Positions 48,196 to 56,583 of a stretch of 64,000 bases of DNA are shown here, piece after piece (position 1 is the first letter of the stretch; every line of letters begins with the position of its first letter). The position numbers were made by a program, and so were the translations under genes. A model generated the notes under the pieces. The model was not told where the DNA came from and searched no databases. It worked only from the letters and a program-made list of their open reading frames with translations. This stretch comes from Winogradskyella wandonensis (GTDB taxonomy: Bacteria; Bacteroidota; Bacteroidia; Flavobacteriales; Flavobacteriaceae), in contig NZ_SMGI01000001.1 in NCBI RefSeq assembly GCF_004346845.1, positions 839,116-903,115 of the forward strand, read 5' to 3'.

Positions 48196-48231
48196 AAGAG
48201 GTTAAGTTTAAGTTATAATTTAAGGGCAATT

Positions 48232-48263
48232 CAAACATAACATTATCACCTATTAAATACAAA
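48232..48263 (-). promoter_or_regulatory. Promoter of the beta-helix/spr gene cluster
   Basis: On the minus strand TTTG (48263-48260), 20 bases, then TATGTTTG (48239-48232). This is the complete Bacteroidota layout (TTTG and TAnnTTTG), about 37 bases before the ATG at 48195. Confidence 0.6.
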
Positions 48264-48385
48264 TAATATCGATGAATAGCATAAATTATTTAGAAAAAAA
48301 AGAAATTACTTACAATTATATACAATTTGTCGAGGTTAAGATTAGATTCTATGTTATATTCTTGTTTCTCAGTTCTTAACAAAAC

Positions 48386-48416
48386 AAAAAAAGCCCCATT
48401 AAAATGGAGCTTTTTT
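48386..48416 (-). terminator. Terminator of the 150-residue secreted protein gene
   Basis: The arms AAAAGC.CCATT and AATGG.GCTTTT pair with one mismatch around a short loop. The T-run on the minus strand begins 27 bases after that gene's stop. The A-run also allows bidirectional use. Confidence 0.7.
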
Positions 48417-48442
48417 AAATCTTAAATTAACTATACTAGCAA

Positions 48443-48895
48443 CTAATTAGATTTAAAATCGTTGTAAGTATAAAGCGATTTCAGCGTCGATTCGTAAAAC
48501 AGAATCGCAGTTATTAAATCTCTGGTGTCCGAATACGGCAATATTTTTTTCTGAAATTCAATCGTACTATCAAAATAGACCGTTGATGCTTCTATATTAT
48601 CCTCTAAGGCTTTAACGTTTTCTTTTGTGATAGGAATTCCTAAATCGTTCATCGTTACGTTTTTGCTTGTAGCAAAGGCGATATTTGGAAGAATATTAAC
48701 AATAACTTCGATACGCTCGATATAGAGTTGAAGTAGTTTTCCTTTAGGCATACGGTCTAACTCTTCACGCTCGTGGTACTTTGAGATATTTACCTTACCG
48801 CTTATAAAACTAAGCTGCTTACTTTTCTTTTGGGCGAACGAAACTGATGTTACACAAAATAGTGCAAGCATAAGTAGGAGTAATTTTGTTTTCAT
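48443..48895 (-). CDS. Secreted helical protein, unknown function
   Basis: 150 residues with a signal peptide (1-21, ending SFAQ). The mature part is helical and charged with no recognised domain and no Cys. It is a single-gene unit: promoter upstream (48924-48953) and terminator 27 bases downstream. Confidence 0.75.
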   Translation of the reverse strand: MKTKLLLLMLALFCVTSVSFAQKKSKQLSFISGKVNISKYHEREELDRMPKGKLLQLYIERIEVIVNILPNIAFATSKNVTMNDLGIPITKENVKALEDNIEASTVYFDSTIEFQKKILPYSDTRDLITAILFYESTLKSLYTYNDFKSN

Positions 48896-49254
48896 TTTAT
48901 AGGTTTTATAGACTTGGGTGAAACAAAACTATTGAATAATTTAAGAAAACCAAGAAATTTTGATGTTTTTTTTCAATTTTTTTATCCATGAAATGTCAAT
49001 TTTATCTGATAAAGTGTTTAAAATATAGATAAAATACACTTTTTTTAGATGAATGACACAGGTGCTTTTTATAGTGTAAACGTGCATTAATTGTAATCTA
49101 GTTGAAGCTAGAATTATCCTAGAATACTGTGCTTTTCATCTATAATAATTACATATAAATTTCATTCATCGGTATTATTATTCATTTACATGATTTTTAA
49201 TGGTTTACGAACATTTTTTATGATTTTAGTCTCATAATTAAATAGTAGCCTGTA
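48896..49254. other. 359-base AT-rich intergenic region between divergent genes
   Basis: Holds the promoter of the minus-strand gene (48924-48953) near one end. Otherwise it is poly-T stretches and short inverted repeats such as CTAGTTGAAGCTAG. No gene or RNA is recognised in the central 250 bases. Confidence 0.4.
48924..48953 (-). promoter_or_regulatory. Promoter of the 150-residue secreted protein gene
   Basis: On the minus strand TTG (48953-48951), 19 bases, then TAGTTTTG (48931-48924). Both elements fit the Bacteroidota consensus, 29 bases before the ATG. Confidence 0.6.
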
Positions 49255-49800
49255 ATGAATACCGCTCCAAAATTTTTGTTTCTATTTTTTATTTTAGTTA
49301 GTCTAACATCATTTTCACAAACTAAAGACCTAAGCTTTTCTGCAACTGTTGGAACTTACGAAGAAGCACAAGACAAATTTACGCTAGCAGGTATATTGTA
49401 TTTAAGTGATGGTATTACGCCAGCTAAGGATTACATTATCACGATTAATCAAGCTGATTCTAATGGGGACTTTAATTCAGACGAAAACGATAATTTAATT
49501 ACCAGCGCTGTTATTAAAACAGATAATAGCGGGCGGTATGAATTTAAAACCTTTATTCCAGGTACAGACCGCTTACATAATAAGCTACAAGAAATCTTTA
49601 TGAAGGTTGAAACACCTACTGGAGAGAGCTATGCCATGCCTACGCTTTTATTCGATGCAGACCCAAAACTTACGAAACGTTGTAGAAAGCAAATTGCTAA
49701 ACGAAGTGATTCGTCTCGAATTTTAAAACTCGAGAAAATTAATGATAAAATGGTTGTAAATCGGGATATGGTTTTACAGTTAGATTTAGAAAGGCTATAA
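49255..49800 (+). CDS. Secreted intradiol-dioxygenase-like (transthyretin-fold) protein
   Basis: 181 residues with a signal peptide (about 1-21). The central part (LAGILYLSDGITPAKDYIIT, then TDNSGRYEFKTFIPG) has the beta-sandwich pattern of intradiol ring-cleavage dioxygenases and related carrier folds. The Tyr/His iron ligands of active dioxygenases cannot be identified, so it is probably not an enzyme of that class. It is likely periplasmic. A hairpin ends it and the convergent gene. Confidence 0.6.
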   Translation: MNTAPKFLFLFFILVSLTSFSQTKDLSFSATVGTYEEAQDKFTLAGILYLSDGITPAKDYIITINQADSNGDFNSDENDNLITSAVIKTDNSGRYEFKTFIPGTDRLHNKLQEIFMKVETPTGESYAMPTLLFDADPKLTKRCRKQIAKRSDSSRILKLEKINDKMVVNRDMVLQLDLERL

Positions 49801-49836
49801 AAAAGCCGATAGTATAAATTCTATCGACTTTTTAGT
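49801..49836. terminator. Bidirectional terminator
   Basis: CGATAG pairs with CTATCG (49807-49812 with 49821-49826), flanked by A-run and T-run, between two convergent genes. Confidence 0.65.
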
Positions 49837-49845
49837 TTTTTGATT

Positions 49846-50289
49846 TTACAGAAACGTCTCATTTTTTGTTTGGCTTTCTGTTACAGGGTCTTCAAAATGT
49901 AGTGTTTTTTCTAAGCCTGCTGAATCTACATTAAAAAATTTTAATAAAGATGTGTATTGAGTGATATGTTCTATGTGATTATCCTCTAGAAGAATAGCTC
50001 CGACTAAAGCATCAGGGTATTTTGCCAGTATTTTTACTAAATCTTCCTCTTTAAAATTGGTGTTTTCATCTAAATCTTCAATTTTACTTTTATCTATTAA
50101 GTCGTTTAAACTAAGTTTTAAACGATTCACAATATCGTGCCATTGCGTATCAGACGGCATAGATTCTTTAATGTCATTAAAGAAAACTGCTTTTTTTGTT
50201 GCTTCTGCAAGTGCCTTTAGTTGTTTACCAAATTTAGTTCCAGATGCATAAATACAAGTAATTTGTTGTTTTTCGGTATTAATTGTCAT
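49846..50289 (-). CDS. ArsC/Spx-like thioredoxin-fold protein
   Basis: 147 residues. It opens with ITCIYASGTKFGKQLKALA, in the place of the ArsC-family active-site loop but without Cys between Ser and Gly in the usual C-x5 pattern, and closes with a LVGAILLEDNHIEHI strand. Relatives are arsenate-reductase-like proteins of which many have lost reductase function. It starts 14 bases after the HPF-like gene's stop, so the two form an operon. Confidence 0.6.
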   Translation of the reverse strand: MTINTEKQQITCIYASGTKFGKQLKALAEATKKAVFFNDIKESMPSDTQWHDIVNRLKLSLNDLIDKSKIEDLDENTNFKEEDLVKILAKYPDALVGAILLEDNHIEHITQYTSLLKFFNVDSAGLEKTLHFEDPVTESQTKNETFL

Positions 50290-50302
50290 TGTAAGTTGGT
50301 TA

Positions 50303-50608
50303 TTAATAAGATTTCATGGTTTCTTTTTTCTTTTTCAATTGTCTTGTCAAATCATTGATGCATTCGTTTATGGCACCTCTAAAATTATCTTGACTTGATT
50401 CTGCAAACAATCTTGGTCCTGGAGCGCTAAGTCTAATACCTGCTATCATTCCTGTTTTATTGTTGGATGTGTTTTCAGTTTTAAAGAAAACATCTGCACG
50501 AACTACAAATTCGTTATGATTGAAAATCTTTTCTAGTTTTTCTCTTGTGTAAGTTTCTAGACTTTCACTAGCTGTTACATCGTGGTATTCAAATATTATG
50601 TCTTTCAT
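50303..50608 (-). CDS. hpf: HPF/RaiA-family ribosome hibernation factor
   Basis: 101 residues from ATG 50608; the in-frame TTG at 50659 is probably upstream of the true start because MKDIIFEYHDVTASESLETY is the family N-terminus. The beta-alpha fold continues with ADVFFKTE, the conserved GIRLSAPGPRLFAES segment and NDLTRQLKKKKE at the end. It is the short form, without the dimerisation tail. It binds the ribosome decoding site in slow growth. Co-transcribed with the ArsC-like gene. Confidence 0.88.
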   Translation of the reverse strand: MKDIIFEYHDVTASESLETYTREKLEKIFNHNEFVVRADVFFKTENTSNNKTGMIAGIRLSAPGPRLFAESSQDNFRGAINECINDLTRQLKKKKETMKSY

Positions 50609-50761
50609 TATTTGTTCGTTTTGTTTAACATATGATACATAAAAATTAAACAAAAACAAAGACTTTAATAGTATTTTAAGACTTATATCTAATCTTTAAA
50701 TTTTAATTTTTATTTAAGGAACTTTTAAATTCTATTCTATATTTTAAAAAGAAAATAACTA

Positions 50762-51427
50762 ATGGAACATAAAATTACTATTGAACAAATTGAACACATT
50801 AATCATAACGTATTAAGAATAATTACAAGTAAACCAGGTGGATATTCTTTTTCACCTGGTCAGGCAACCGAGATGGCTATAGATAAAGATGGTTATAGAG
50901 AAAAGAAAAGGCCATTTACGTTTACAAGTTTACCAGAGGACGATAAATTAGAATTTACCATTAAAGTATATAATTCCCATAACGGTGTCACAGACGAGCT
51001 AGAGTCTTTAAAAGTTGATGACAAGCTAATAATAGGTGATGCTTGGGGTGCGATTTCTTATAAAGGTGAAGGAACTTTTATTGCTGGTGGTGCTGGTATA
51101 ACGCCGTTTATTGCTATTCTAAAGGATTTGCAGCGCAAAGGCGAATTAAAAAATCAGAAATTATTATTTAGTAATAAAACAGAAAAAGATATTATCCTAA
51201 AAAATAATTTTGAAGCATGGCTTGGTAATAATGCAACTTTTGTCTTGTCAGAAGAAAACCATTCAGATTATTACAATGGGCACATAAACAAACAATTTCT
51301 TAAAGCACAGAACTTAGATATTTCTAAACCCGTATATTTATGTGGACCACCAGCTATGGAATCTGCTGTTAAAACAGATTTATATGCCATGGGATTATCA
51401 GAGAATTTACTAATTACGGAAGCATAA
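50762..51427 (+). CDS. FAD/NAD(P)-binding flavodoxin reductase-like protein
   Basis: 221 residues with the ferredoxin-NADP reductase fold. The flavin site is KKRPFTFTS (near 43-51), the nucleotide-binding motif GGAGITPF near 110, and the CGPPAMESAV motif near 196 closes the NAD site. It is cytoplasmic, moving electrons between NAD(P)H and an unknown acceptor. The DoxX gene starts 11 bases downstream on the same strand, so both are probably one transcript. Confidence 0.88.
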   Translation: MEHKITIEQIEHINHNVLRIITSKPGGYSFSPGQATEMAIDKDGYREKKRPFTFTSLPEDDKLEFTIKVYNSHNGVTDELESLKVDDKLIIGDAWGAISYKGEGTFIAGGAGITPFIAILKDLQRKGELKNQKLLFSNKTEKDIILKNNFEAWLGNNATFVLSEENHSDYYNGHINKQFLKAQNLDISKPVYLCGPPAMESAVKTDLYAMGLSENLLITEA

Positions 51428-51437
51428 AACACATATT

Positions 51438-51800
51438 ATGGAATATTTAATTACAGCATTAAAACTTATTGTAGGTCTTAGCCTATTGAATGTATGGCTT
51501 TTACAACGTGATAAAAACACAAAATGGCGTGGTGGAAATGCAACTACTTTAAGTGAAGAGTTTAAGGTTTATGGGCTATCGCCATATATGTTTAAAATAG
51601 TTGGTGGACTTAAAATTATCCTTGCAATTGGCCTCTTGCTATCAATCTATTATACAAGCATTGCCTCAATATGTGCTATTGGATTGGCTATTTTATTAAC
51701 TGGTTCTATTGCAATGCATCTTAAAATTAAAGACCCATTATTTAAATCTTTTCCTGCGGCATTATTTTTAACACTATGTCTTATTATAGCATTAAGTTAA
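51438..51800 (+). CDS. DoxX-family membrane protein
   Basis: 120 residues with four hydrophobic helices and the DoxX-like pattern KVYGLSPYMFKIVGGLKI. Such proteins occur with oxidoreductases and quinone-linked systems. It follows the flavodoxin reductase by 11 bases. Its end overlaps by 9 bases a second DoxX gene of opposite direction. Confidence 0.8.
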   Translation: MEYLITALKLIVGLSLLNVWLLQRDKNTKWRGGNATTLSEEFKVYGLSPYMFKIVGGLKIILAIGLLLSIYYTSIASICAIGLAILLTGSIAMHLKIKDPLFKSFPAALFLTLCLIIALS

Positions 51801-52151
51801 TAAAAGGGATAACGAAAAACTTTTGTAAAATATATATAAGCTCAGTAGAGCATAAATAAGAGCTGGCGCCGATTTTAGAGCGCCATCTTTTATTTTAAGC
51901 CTGGTCAAAAACCCTAAAACCATTAATATAAATAGACCAAACGCTGAAACTTTTAAGAGTAGAAGATTATAATGTAATCCTAATAATAGGCCTAAACCAC
52001 CAATTAACTGAAGAATACCTACAATGACTCGAAACTTGGATAAACCGTAACGCTCAAATTCGAGTTTCATATATTTTTTATGAAGGCAACTCTTACCGAA
52101 AATAATAAAAGAGAGTGCTACAAAGTATATGATCAATGATAATGTAGTCAT
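51792..52151 (-). CDS. Second DoxX-family membrane protein, convergent with the first
   Basis: 119 residues, four hydrophobic helices, with FERYGLSKFRVIVGILQLI in the same place as KVYGLSPYMFKIVGGLKI in its neighbour, and a shared LKIKD-x-x-x-K-S-x-P-A stretch before helix four. The two are clearly paralogues. The convergent arrangement with overlapping 3' ends suggests inverted duplication. Role unknown. Confidence 0.8.
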   Translation of the reverse strand: MTTLSLIIYFVALSFIIFGKSCLHKKYMKLEFERYGLSKFRVIVGILQLIGGLGLLLGLHYNLLLLKVSAFGLFILMVLGFLTRLKIKDGALKSAPALIYALLSLYIFYKSFSLSLLLT

Positions 52152-52220
52152 TCAGTAAAGGTATGTGTTTTTTCTAGTTACTTCTGAATTTAAAATTTTA
52201 ATAAAAAGAAAGTTGACTTA

Positions 52221-54773
52221 TTAAAATTTAATATTTTCTAGTTCTTTTAGATAGGTTTCTCCAACTGGGATTTTATTATCTTTAATAACAACCCAATTAC
52301 GTCCTTTGCTAGAGACTTGGTCTATTCGTATAATATAGGAGCGATGAACTCTAAGGTATTCTAAACTATCTGGGGTGCTACTAATAAAATCACCTATTTT
52401 ACACCTTATAGTATATGTCTTCTTTAAAGTGACAATATCTAAATAATTACCTTGAGAATGAACGAATAAAATCTCGTGAGTCGGAATCTTAAAATCTTCT
52501 CCATTTGCTCTGAACTTATAAAACTGCTCTTTGCGTTTTAGACGTTTAACAGCTAATCGCATAAGCTCTCTTATGATATCTTTATTATAAGAAAGCACTC
52601 TAAACTTAAAGAACAAATAAATCAGTCCACAGAAAATAATCGCAGTTAACGAATAAAACCACCAACTTTTCCAAAAAGGCGGAAGAATTCTAAAACTATA
52701 TGAGCTTAAAAGTTCGTTTTCTATGTCATTTACTTGGGCTTTAGCCTCAAACGTGTACGCTCCAGGCGAGAGTGACGGAAAACTAATGATGCGATTGGAT
52801 GTTCTAGACCATGACGAATCAATTTCTTTTAGACGATAGAGATATTCTATTTTGTCGGTATTCTTCAGTGAAATAGCTTCTACTTCAAAATCAATAGAAT
52901 TTTGGTTATGGCTTAATTTAATGTTGCTCTCTTTTATTATGGCTTTATTAACTCTAACCTCTTTTAGACTCAGTGATAGCACGTTTAGTGTGTCCTTTCT
53001 ATCAATTAAATCTTTTTCAAAGAAGCAGAGTCCACGCTTTGTAGCAACCCAAACCGTATCATTTATAATTTCAACATCATTTATATCGTTACTTAATAAA
53101 CCATCAGTTTTGGTTATCGTATCTACAGTATAAGAGTTATCGGACTTAAACTTAATTCTATTCAAACCAGTATTGGTACATGCCCAAATGGTAGAATCAT
53201 TTTCTACATGAACTTCATTTATAGAGTTATGCGTTAAACCATTAGTTTTATTAATATTGTAAATACTGTCGCCAAAAACAATAAGACCATGGTCTTGAGA
53301 TGCTATGTATACTGTATTTTTAGTAGAGTTTATATCAATATCGTACAGTCTTGATTTTAGCAGAGGAGATGGTTGATAAGGTTCAGTTTTATTGTCTTTT
53401 TTTGCGTATAATCCAGAAGGTGACGCTATTAAAATATTGCCATTATATATACAAACATCTTCGGTTCTAATTCCTACATCATAAAGTGCAATAGTATCGT
53501 TTTGAACAATTCTATAGGTTGTTGAAGCCGTCGTTACTAAAGGGCTTAAAACATTCTCAGGTAGTTTTCTGCCTCCTTCTATTGAAATAGCACTTTGCTT
53601 TTGCGCAAGATTTCTTATGACAAAATCACTAGAAGCATAAACTTCAGATGCTTCCGAATTAAACTCCACTTGTGCGGGGCGATCATTTTTGCCCTTATAT
53701 AATAATTTGATTTTAAGATTTTTAATTTTAGCCACGTCACCATTATAATATCCAGCGTATAGTTGATTTTTATCGTCCTTTACTAAGGAATTTACATTCT
53801 CATTAGTAAAAACTTTTATATCTGAATTTTTAACTCTAAAAATACCGTCGTCGAGTGTTGTAAACCAGTAACTGCCTTGAGCATCAATTAAAAAATTACT
53901 AACGGATTTGTTTGGTAAAAAAGTACCTAATACATTCCCATAAATATCTCTAAATTCAGCACCTTGACTATAATATCCAACCCAAAATATTGTATCGTTT
54001 ATTCGCTTAATTCCTATTGGGTTTTGAGCGGTTTCGTAATAGCTTACACCTTTTGAAGTACTAAATGTTACCAATTTAATATTAATAAATGCAATTAACG
54101 TATCATTAAGAAACTCTACACTCAGACGAGACGAATTCGGATTTTCAGTAGGTATCGCTAAGATTTGATTATCCGAGTCGTATTTATAATAAAGTGAACC
54201 AAACAGTTTACTTTTCTTATATACTCCAACCATTATATGAGATTTTCGCTCTGAATAAGACAAATCTGCCCTATAGTATTTATTATAATGATTTATAACT
54301 TCACCTTTATTTGTAATCTCAATAAAACCAAAAATACTATAACCACCAATTGTTAGGTTTCCTTTGCTATCAACATGTATTGACTTAATGATTGTTCTAG
54401 AAGTTAAGCTTTGTTTTAATTCATCATTAAATTGATATAATTTAAATCCATCAAAAACCTCATTAAAATAGAAAAGTGTCTTACTGTGAAGTTCAAAACA
54501 AAATATTCGGCCATCTTCTTGTGGGAAAAAGTCCAAAATGGTATTTCCTGGTAATCCATCTTCGGATGTAAAATTCTTAAACTCATACCCATTATATCGT
54601 GATAAACCCCTATCCGTAGCAAACCAAATGTATCCTAGTTTGTCTTGATAGACATCAAATACTTCTGAGCTTGGTAAACCATCATCTACATCAAAATGGT
54701 CATAAATATAGGACTGTGAATTTCCTACAAAAAGGGTAAAAACAAATGCGATTAAATGTAAAGTAGACTTCAA
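52221..54773 (-). CDS. Membrane sensor-regulator: two-component propeller, Y_Y_Y and LytTR domains
   Basis: 850 residues. A signal peptide leads to a periplasmic beta-propeller with Reg_prop repeats (YIWFATDRGLSRYNG, TIWACTNTGLNRI). A Y_Y_Y domain (about 605-690, SPGAYTFEAKAQ), one transmembrane helix (about 700-720), and a C-terminal LytTR DNA-binding domain (about 755-850: LEYLRVHRSYIIRID) follow. Sensor and DNA-binding part are in one chain; no kinase is present. Propeller sensors often respond to glycans or surface signals. Pairs of direct repeats lie in the gap to the divergent cadherin-like lipoprotein gene and are good candidate LytTR sites. Confidence 0.88.
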   Translation of the reverse strand: MKSTLHLIAFVFTLFVGNSQSYIYDHFDVDDGLPSSEVFDVYQDKLGYIWFATDRGLSRYNGYEFKNFTSEDGLPGNTILDFFPQEDGRIFCFELHSKTLFYFNEVFDGFKLYQFNDELKQSLTSRTIIKSIHVDSKGNLTIGGYSIFGFIEITNKGEVINHYNKYYRADLSYSERKSHIMVGVYKKSKLFGSLYYKYDSDNQILAIPTENPNSSRLSVEFLNDTLIAFINIKLVTFSTSKGVSYYETAQNPIGIKRINDTIFWVGYYSQGAEFRDIYGNVLGTFLPNKSVSNFLIDAQGSYWFTTLDDGIFRVKNSDIKVFTNENVNSLVKDDKNQLYAGYYNGDVAKIKNLKIKLLYKGKNDRPAQVEFNSEASEVYASSDFVIRNLAQKQSAISIEGGRKLPENVLSPLVTTASTTYRIVQNDTIALYDVGIRTEDVCIYNGNILIASPSGLYAKKDNKTEPYQPSPLLKSRLYDIDINSTKNTVYIASQDHGLIVFGDSIYNINKTNGLTHNSINEVHVENDSTIWACTNTGLNRIKFKSDNSYTVDTITKTDGLLSNDINDVEIINDTVWVATKRGLCFFEKDLIDRKDTLNVLSLSLKEVRVNKAIIKESNIKLSHNQNSIDFEVEAISLKNTDKIEYLYRLKEIDSSWSRTSNRIISFPSLSPGAYTFEAKAQVNDIENELLSSYSFRILPPFWKSWWFYSLTAIIFCGLIYLFFKFRVLSYNKDIIRELMRLAVKRLKRKEQFYKFRANGEDFKIPTHEILFVHSQGNYLDIVTLKKTYTIRCKIGDFISSTPDSLEYLRVHRSYIIRIDQVSSKGRNWVVIKDNKIPVGETYLKELENIKF

Positions 54774-54835
54774 TAGAAATGAGTTTAAACAAATGTAATA
54801 TTATTTAGAATAGGACGAATATTTGGTTTTTTATG

Positions 54836-54864
54836 TTCGTCACTATTTTAAAGTGTTTTATCAC
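54836..54864. promoter_or_regulatory. Candidate LytTR binding pair 1
   Basis: Direct repeats TTCGTCAC (54836) and TTTATCAC (54857) are 21 bases apart, on one face of the helix. LytTR proteins bind direct repeats of about this spacing. Confidence 0.4.
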
Positions 54865-54935
54865 AATTCATTACTATTACTGGGTTTCAAGCCCGTTTAA
54901 GATGGTCTGTAACCTAGGTTATGGGTCAAAAGAAC

Positions 54936-54965
54936 TTCATCACTTTTTAATATGGGTTTCGTCAC
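54936..54965. promoter_or_regulatory. Candidate LytTR binding pair 2
   Basis: Direct repeats TTCATCAC (54936) and TTCGTCAC (54958) are 22 bases apart, about 80 bases before the lipoprotein start. They share the core of pair 1. Confidence 0.4.
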
Positions 54966-55043
54966 AAATTGTTTTTTCTTGCTTAAAGTACAGTTTTCTC
55001 ATAATACTTTGGTGTCAGTATAATCTTAATAATATATTATAAA

Positions 55044-56465
55044 ATGAAAAAATCACTCAAATTTACAAACCTATTCATGTTAGCGCTATTACTTATCAGT
55101 TTTAGCTGTAGCGATGACGACAGTGTAGAAATTACACTTGAAGATTTAACCGTAACTATCGACGAAAATCCAGTTAATGGTCAAATAATCGGCACTATTG
55201 AAGTTATGGGAACATCAAGTCCAGATTTTAGCATTACTAGCCAAACACCAAACGGAGCCTTAGCTATTGATAATAGTTCTGGTGAACTAAGTGTTGCAGA
55301 CGCTACATTATTCGATTTTGAAACCAATCCTGTAATCACAGCGACAGTTTCAGCTATTGGGACTGCAAATACTGCCGCAGTAACTGTTAATCTTAACAAC
55401 GTAGAAGTGACTGTCCAGGATTTAACCGTTTCAATAGACGAAAACCCAACAAATGGGCAAGTACTAGGTTCCGTGCAATCTAGTGGAGGAGTTGACTCCA
55501 ATTTTAGCATTGTATCTCAAACGCCTGTTGGCGCTCTAAACATAGATATGATGACCGGCGAGTTAATGGTAGCTGATGCTGCTTTATTTGATTTTGAAAC
55601 TAATCCAGTAATCACAGCATCAATCTCTGATAGTGAATCTGCAAATCCTGCAACTGTAACAATAAATCTGACAAATATTAATGAAGTCGTATTCCAAACT
55701 TTTGATGAAAGCATAGACGAGAATCCTACAAATGGTCAAGTTATTGGTACAGTGCAAAGTAACGCCACTGGAAATCCCAATTATAGTATTGTATCGCAAA
55801 CTCCAGCTGGTGCTATTGCCATAGACCCTAATACTGGCGTAGTTACTGTTGCTGATGCATCTTTATTTGATTATGAAATAAATCAAGGTGTAGATGCTGT
55901 TATATCTGCAGATGACGCTGACGACTCTTCTGATTTTGAAATACAAATTGATAATGTTAACGAAATAGGAGACGTTGCATATGGCGGTGTAATTTTTTGG
56001 ATAGATCCTACAAGTAATAATTCTGAAGGCTTGGTAGTTGCTATGACGAATACAACAACGGCAGACTTTGCATGGGGTTGTTCAGGAATAAGCACAGGAG
56101 CAACAGGGACGGCAATCGGAACAGGTGCAACCAATTTTACCGCTGTAACATCGGCTGGTTGTGCAGCAACAGGAAGTTTATTCGATGAGGCAAACAATAC
56201 GATTTTAAATGGATTTGACGATTGGTTTATTCCAAGTGTTGATGAGTGGGTAGAAATAGATGCTACATTACCAATAATATTTCCTGTAATTCAAGCTAAT
56301 AATGGAGATTCATTCTTTGGTTTAAGTTGGTCTTCTACTGAATTAAGTAGTACAACTGCGGTATTGTACTCTGTTGGAGGAATTAATGCTAGCGGTTCTA
56401 CTTTAACACGACAAAAAACAATGTCATATAATTTACGTGTAATAAGAGCTTGGACCGATTTTTAA
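55044..56465 (+). CDS. Lipoprotein with three cadherin-like repeats and a DUF1566 (Lcl-type) domain
   Basis: 473 residues. A lipobox LISFSC (Cys near 22) is followed by an Asp-rich SDDDS, typical of flavobacterial surface lipoproteins. Three repeats of about 88 residues carry DENPxNGQxIGT, a YSI-SQTP-G-A-IDxxTG core and VADASLFDFE. The last 160 residues are DUF1566-like: GGVIFWIDP, AWGCSG, GFDDWFIPSVDEW, WSST and LRVIRAW. It is probably surface-exposed and adhesive. It is divergent from the propeller/LytTR sensor and may be its target. Confidence 0.85.
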   Translation: MKKSLKFTNLFMLALLLISFSCSDDDSVEITLEDLTVTIDENPVNGQIIGTIEVMGTSSPDFSITSQTPNGALAIDNSSGELSVADATLFDFETNPVITATVSAIGTANTAAVTVNLNNVEVTVQDLTVSIDENPTNGQVLGSVQSSGGVDSNFSIVSQTPVGALNIDMMTGELMVADAALFDFETNPVITASISDSESANPATVTINLTNINEVVFQTFDESIDENPTNGQVIGTVQSNATGNPNYSIVSQTPAGAIAIDPNTGVVTVADASLFDYEINQGVDAVISADDADDSSDFEIQIDNVNEIGDVAYGGVIFWIDPTSNNSEGLVVAMTNTTTADFAWGCSGISTGATGTAIGTGATNFTAVTSAGCAATGSLFDEANNTILNGFDDWFIPSVDEWVEIDATLPIIFPVIQANNGDSFFGLSWSSTELSSTTAVLYSVGGINASGSTLTRQKTMSYNLRVIRAWTDF

Positions 56466-56475
56466 ATATCAAGAC

Positions 56476-56520
56476 AAAGAGCTGCTAATGAAGATACATC
56501 ATAAGCGGCTCTTTTGTTTT
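56476..56520 (+). terminator. Terminator of the cadherin-like lipoprotein gene
   Basis: An 11-bp stem (56476-56486 with 56504-56514, one G-T pair), 17-base loop and T-run. The ATG at 56488 lies in the loop, which argues against it as the start of the next gene. Confidence 0.75.
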
Positions 56521-56583
56521 ATTTATTTTCTATCATTTGGAATCATTATTTCCAATTATAATTATAACAAGCCAACTAAACCT

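Noticed and set aside
54833-55042. 69-codon ORF between the sensor and the lipoprotein gene
   Set aside because: Occupies the regulatory region; composition is not protein-like and it runs into the real ATG.
56488-56583. Extended start of the type A sorting-domain protein
   Set aside because: The ATG lies in the loop of a terminator, and the later ATG begins a proper signal peptide.
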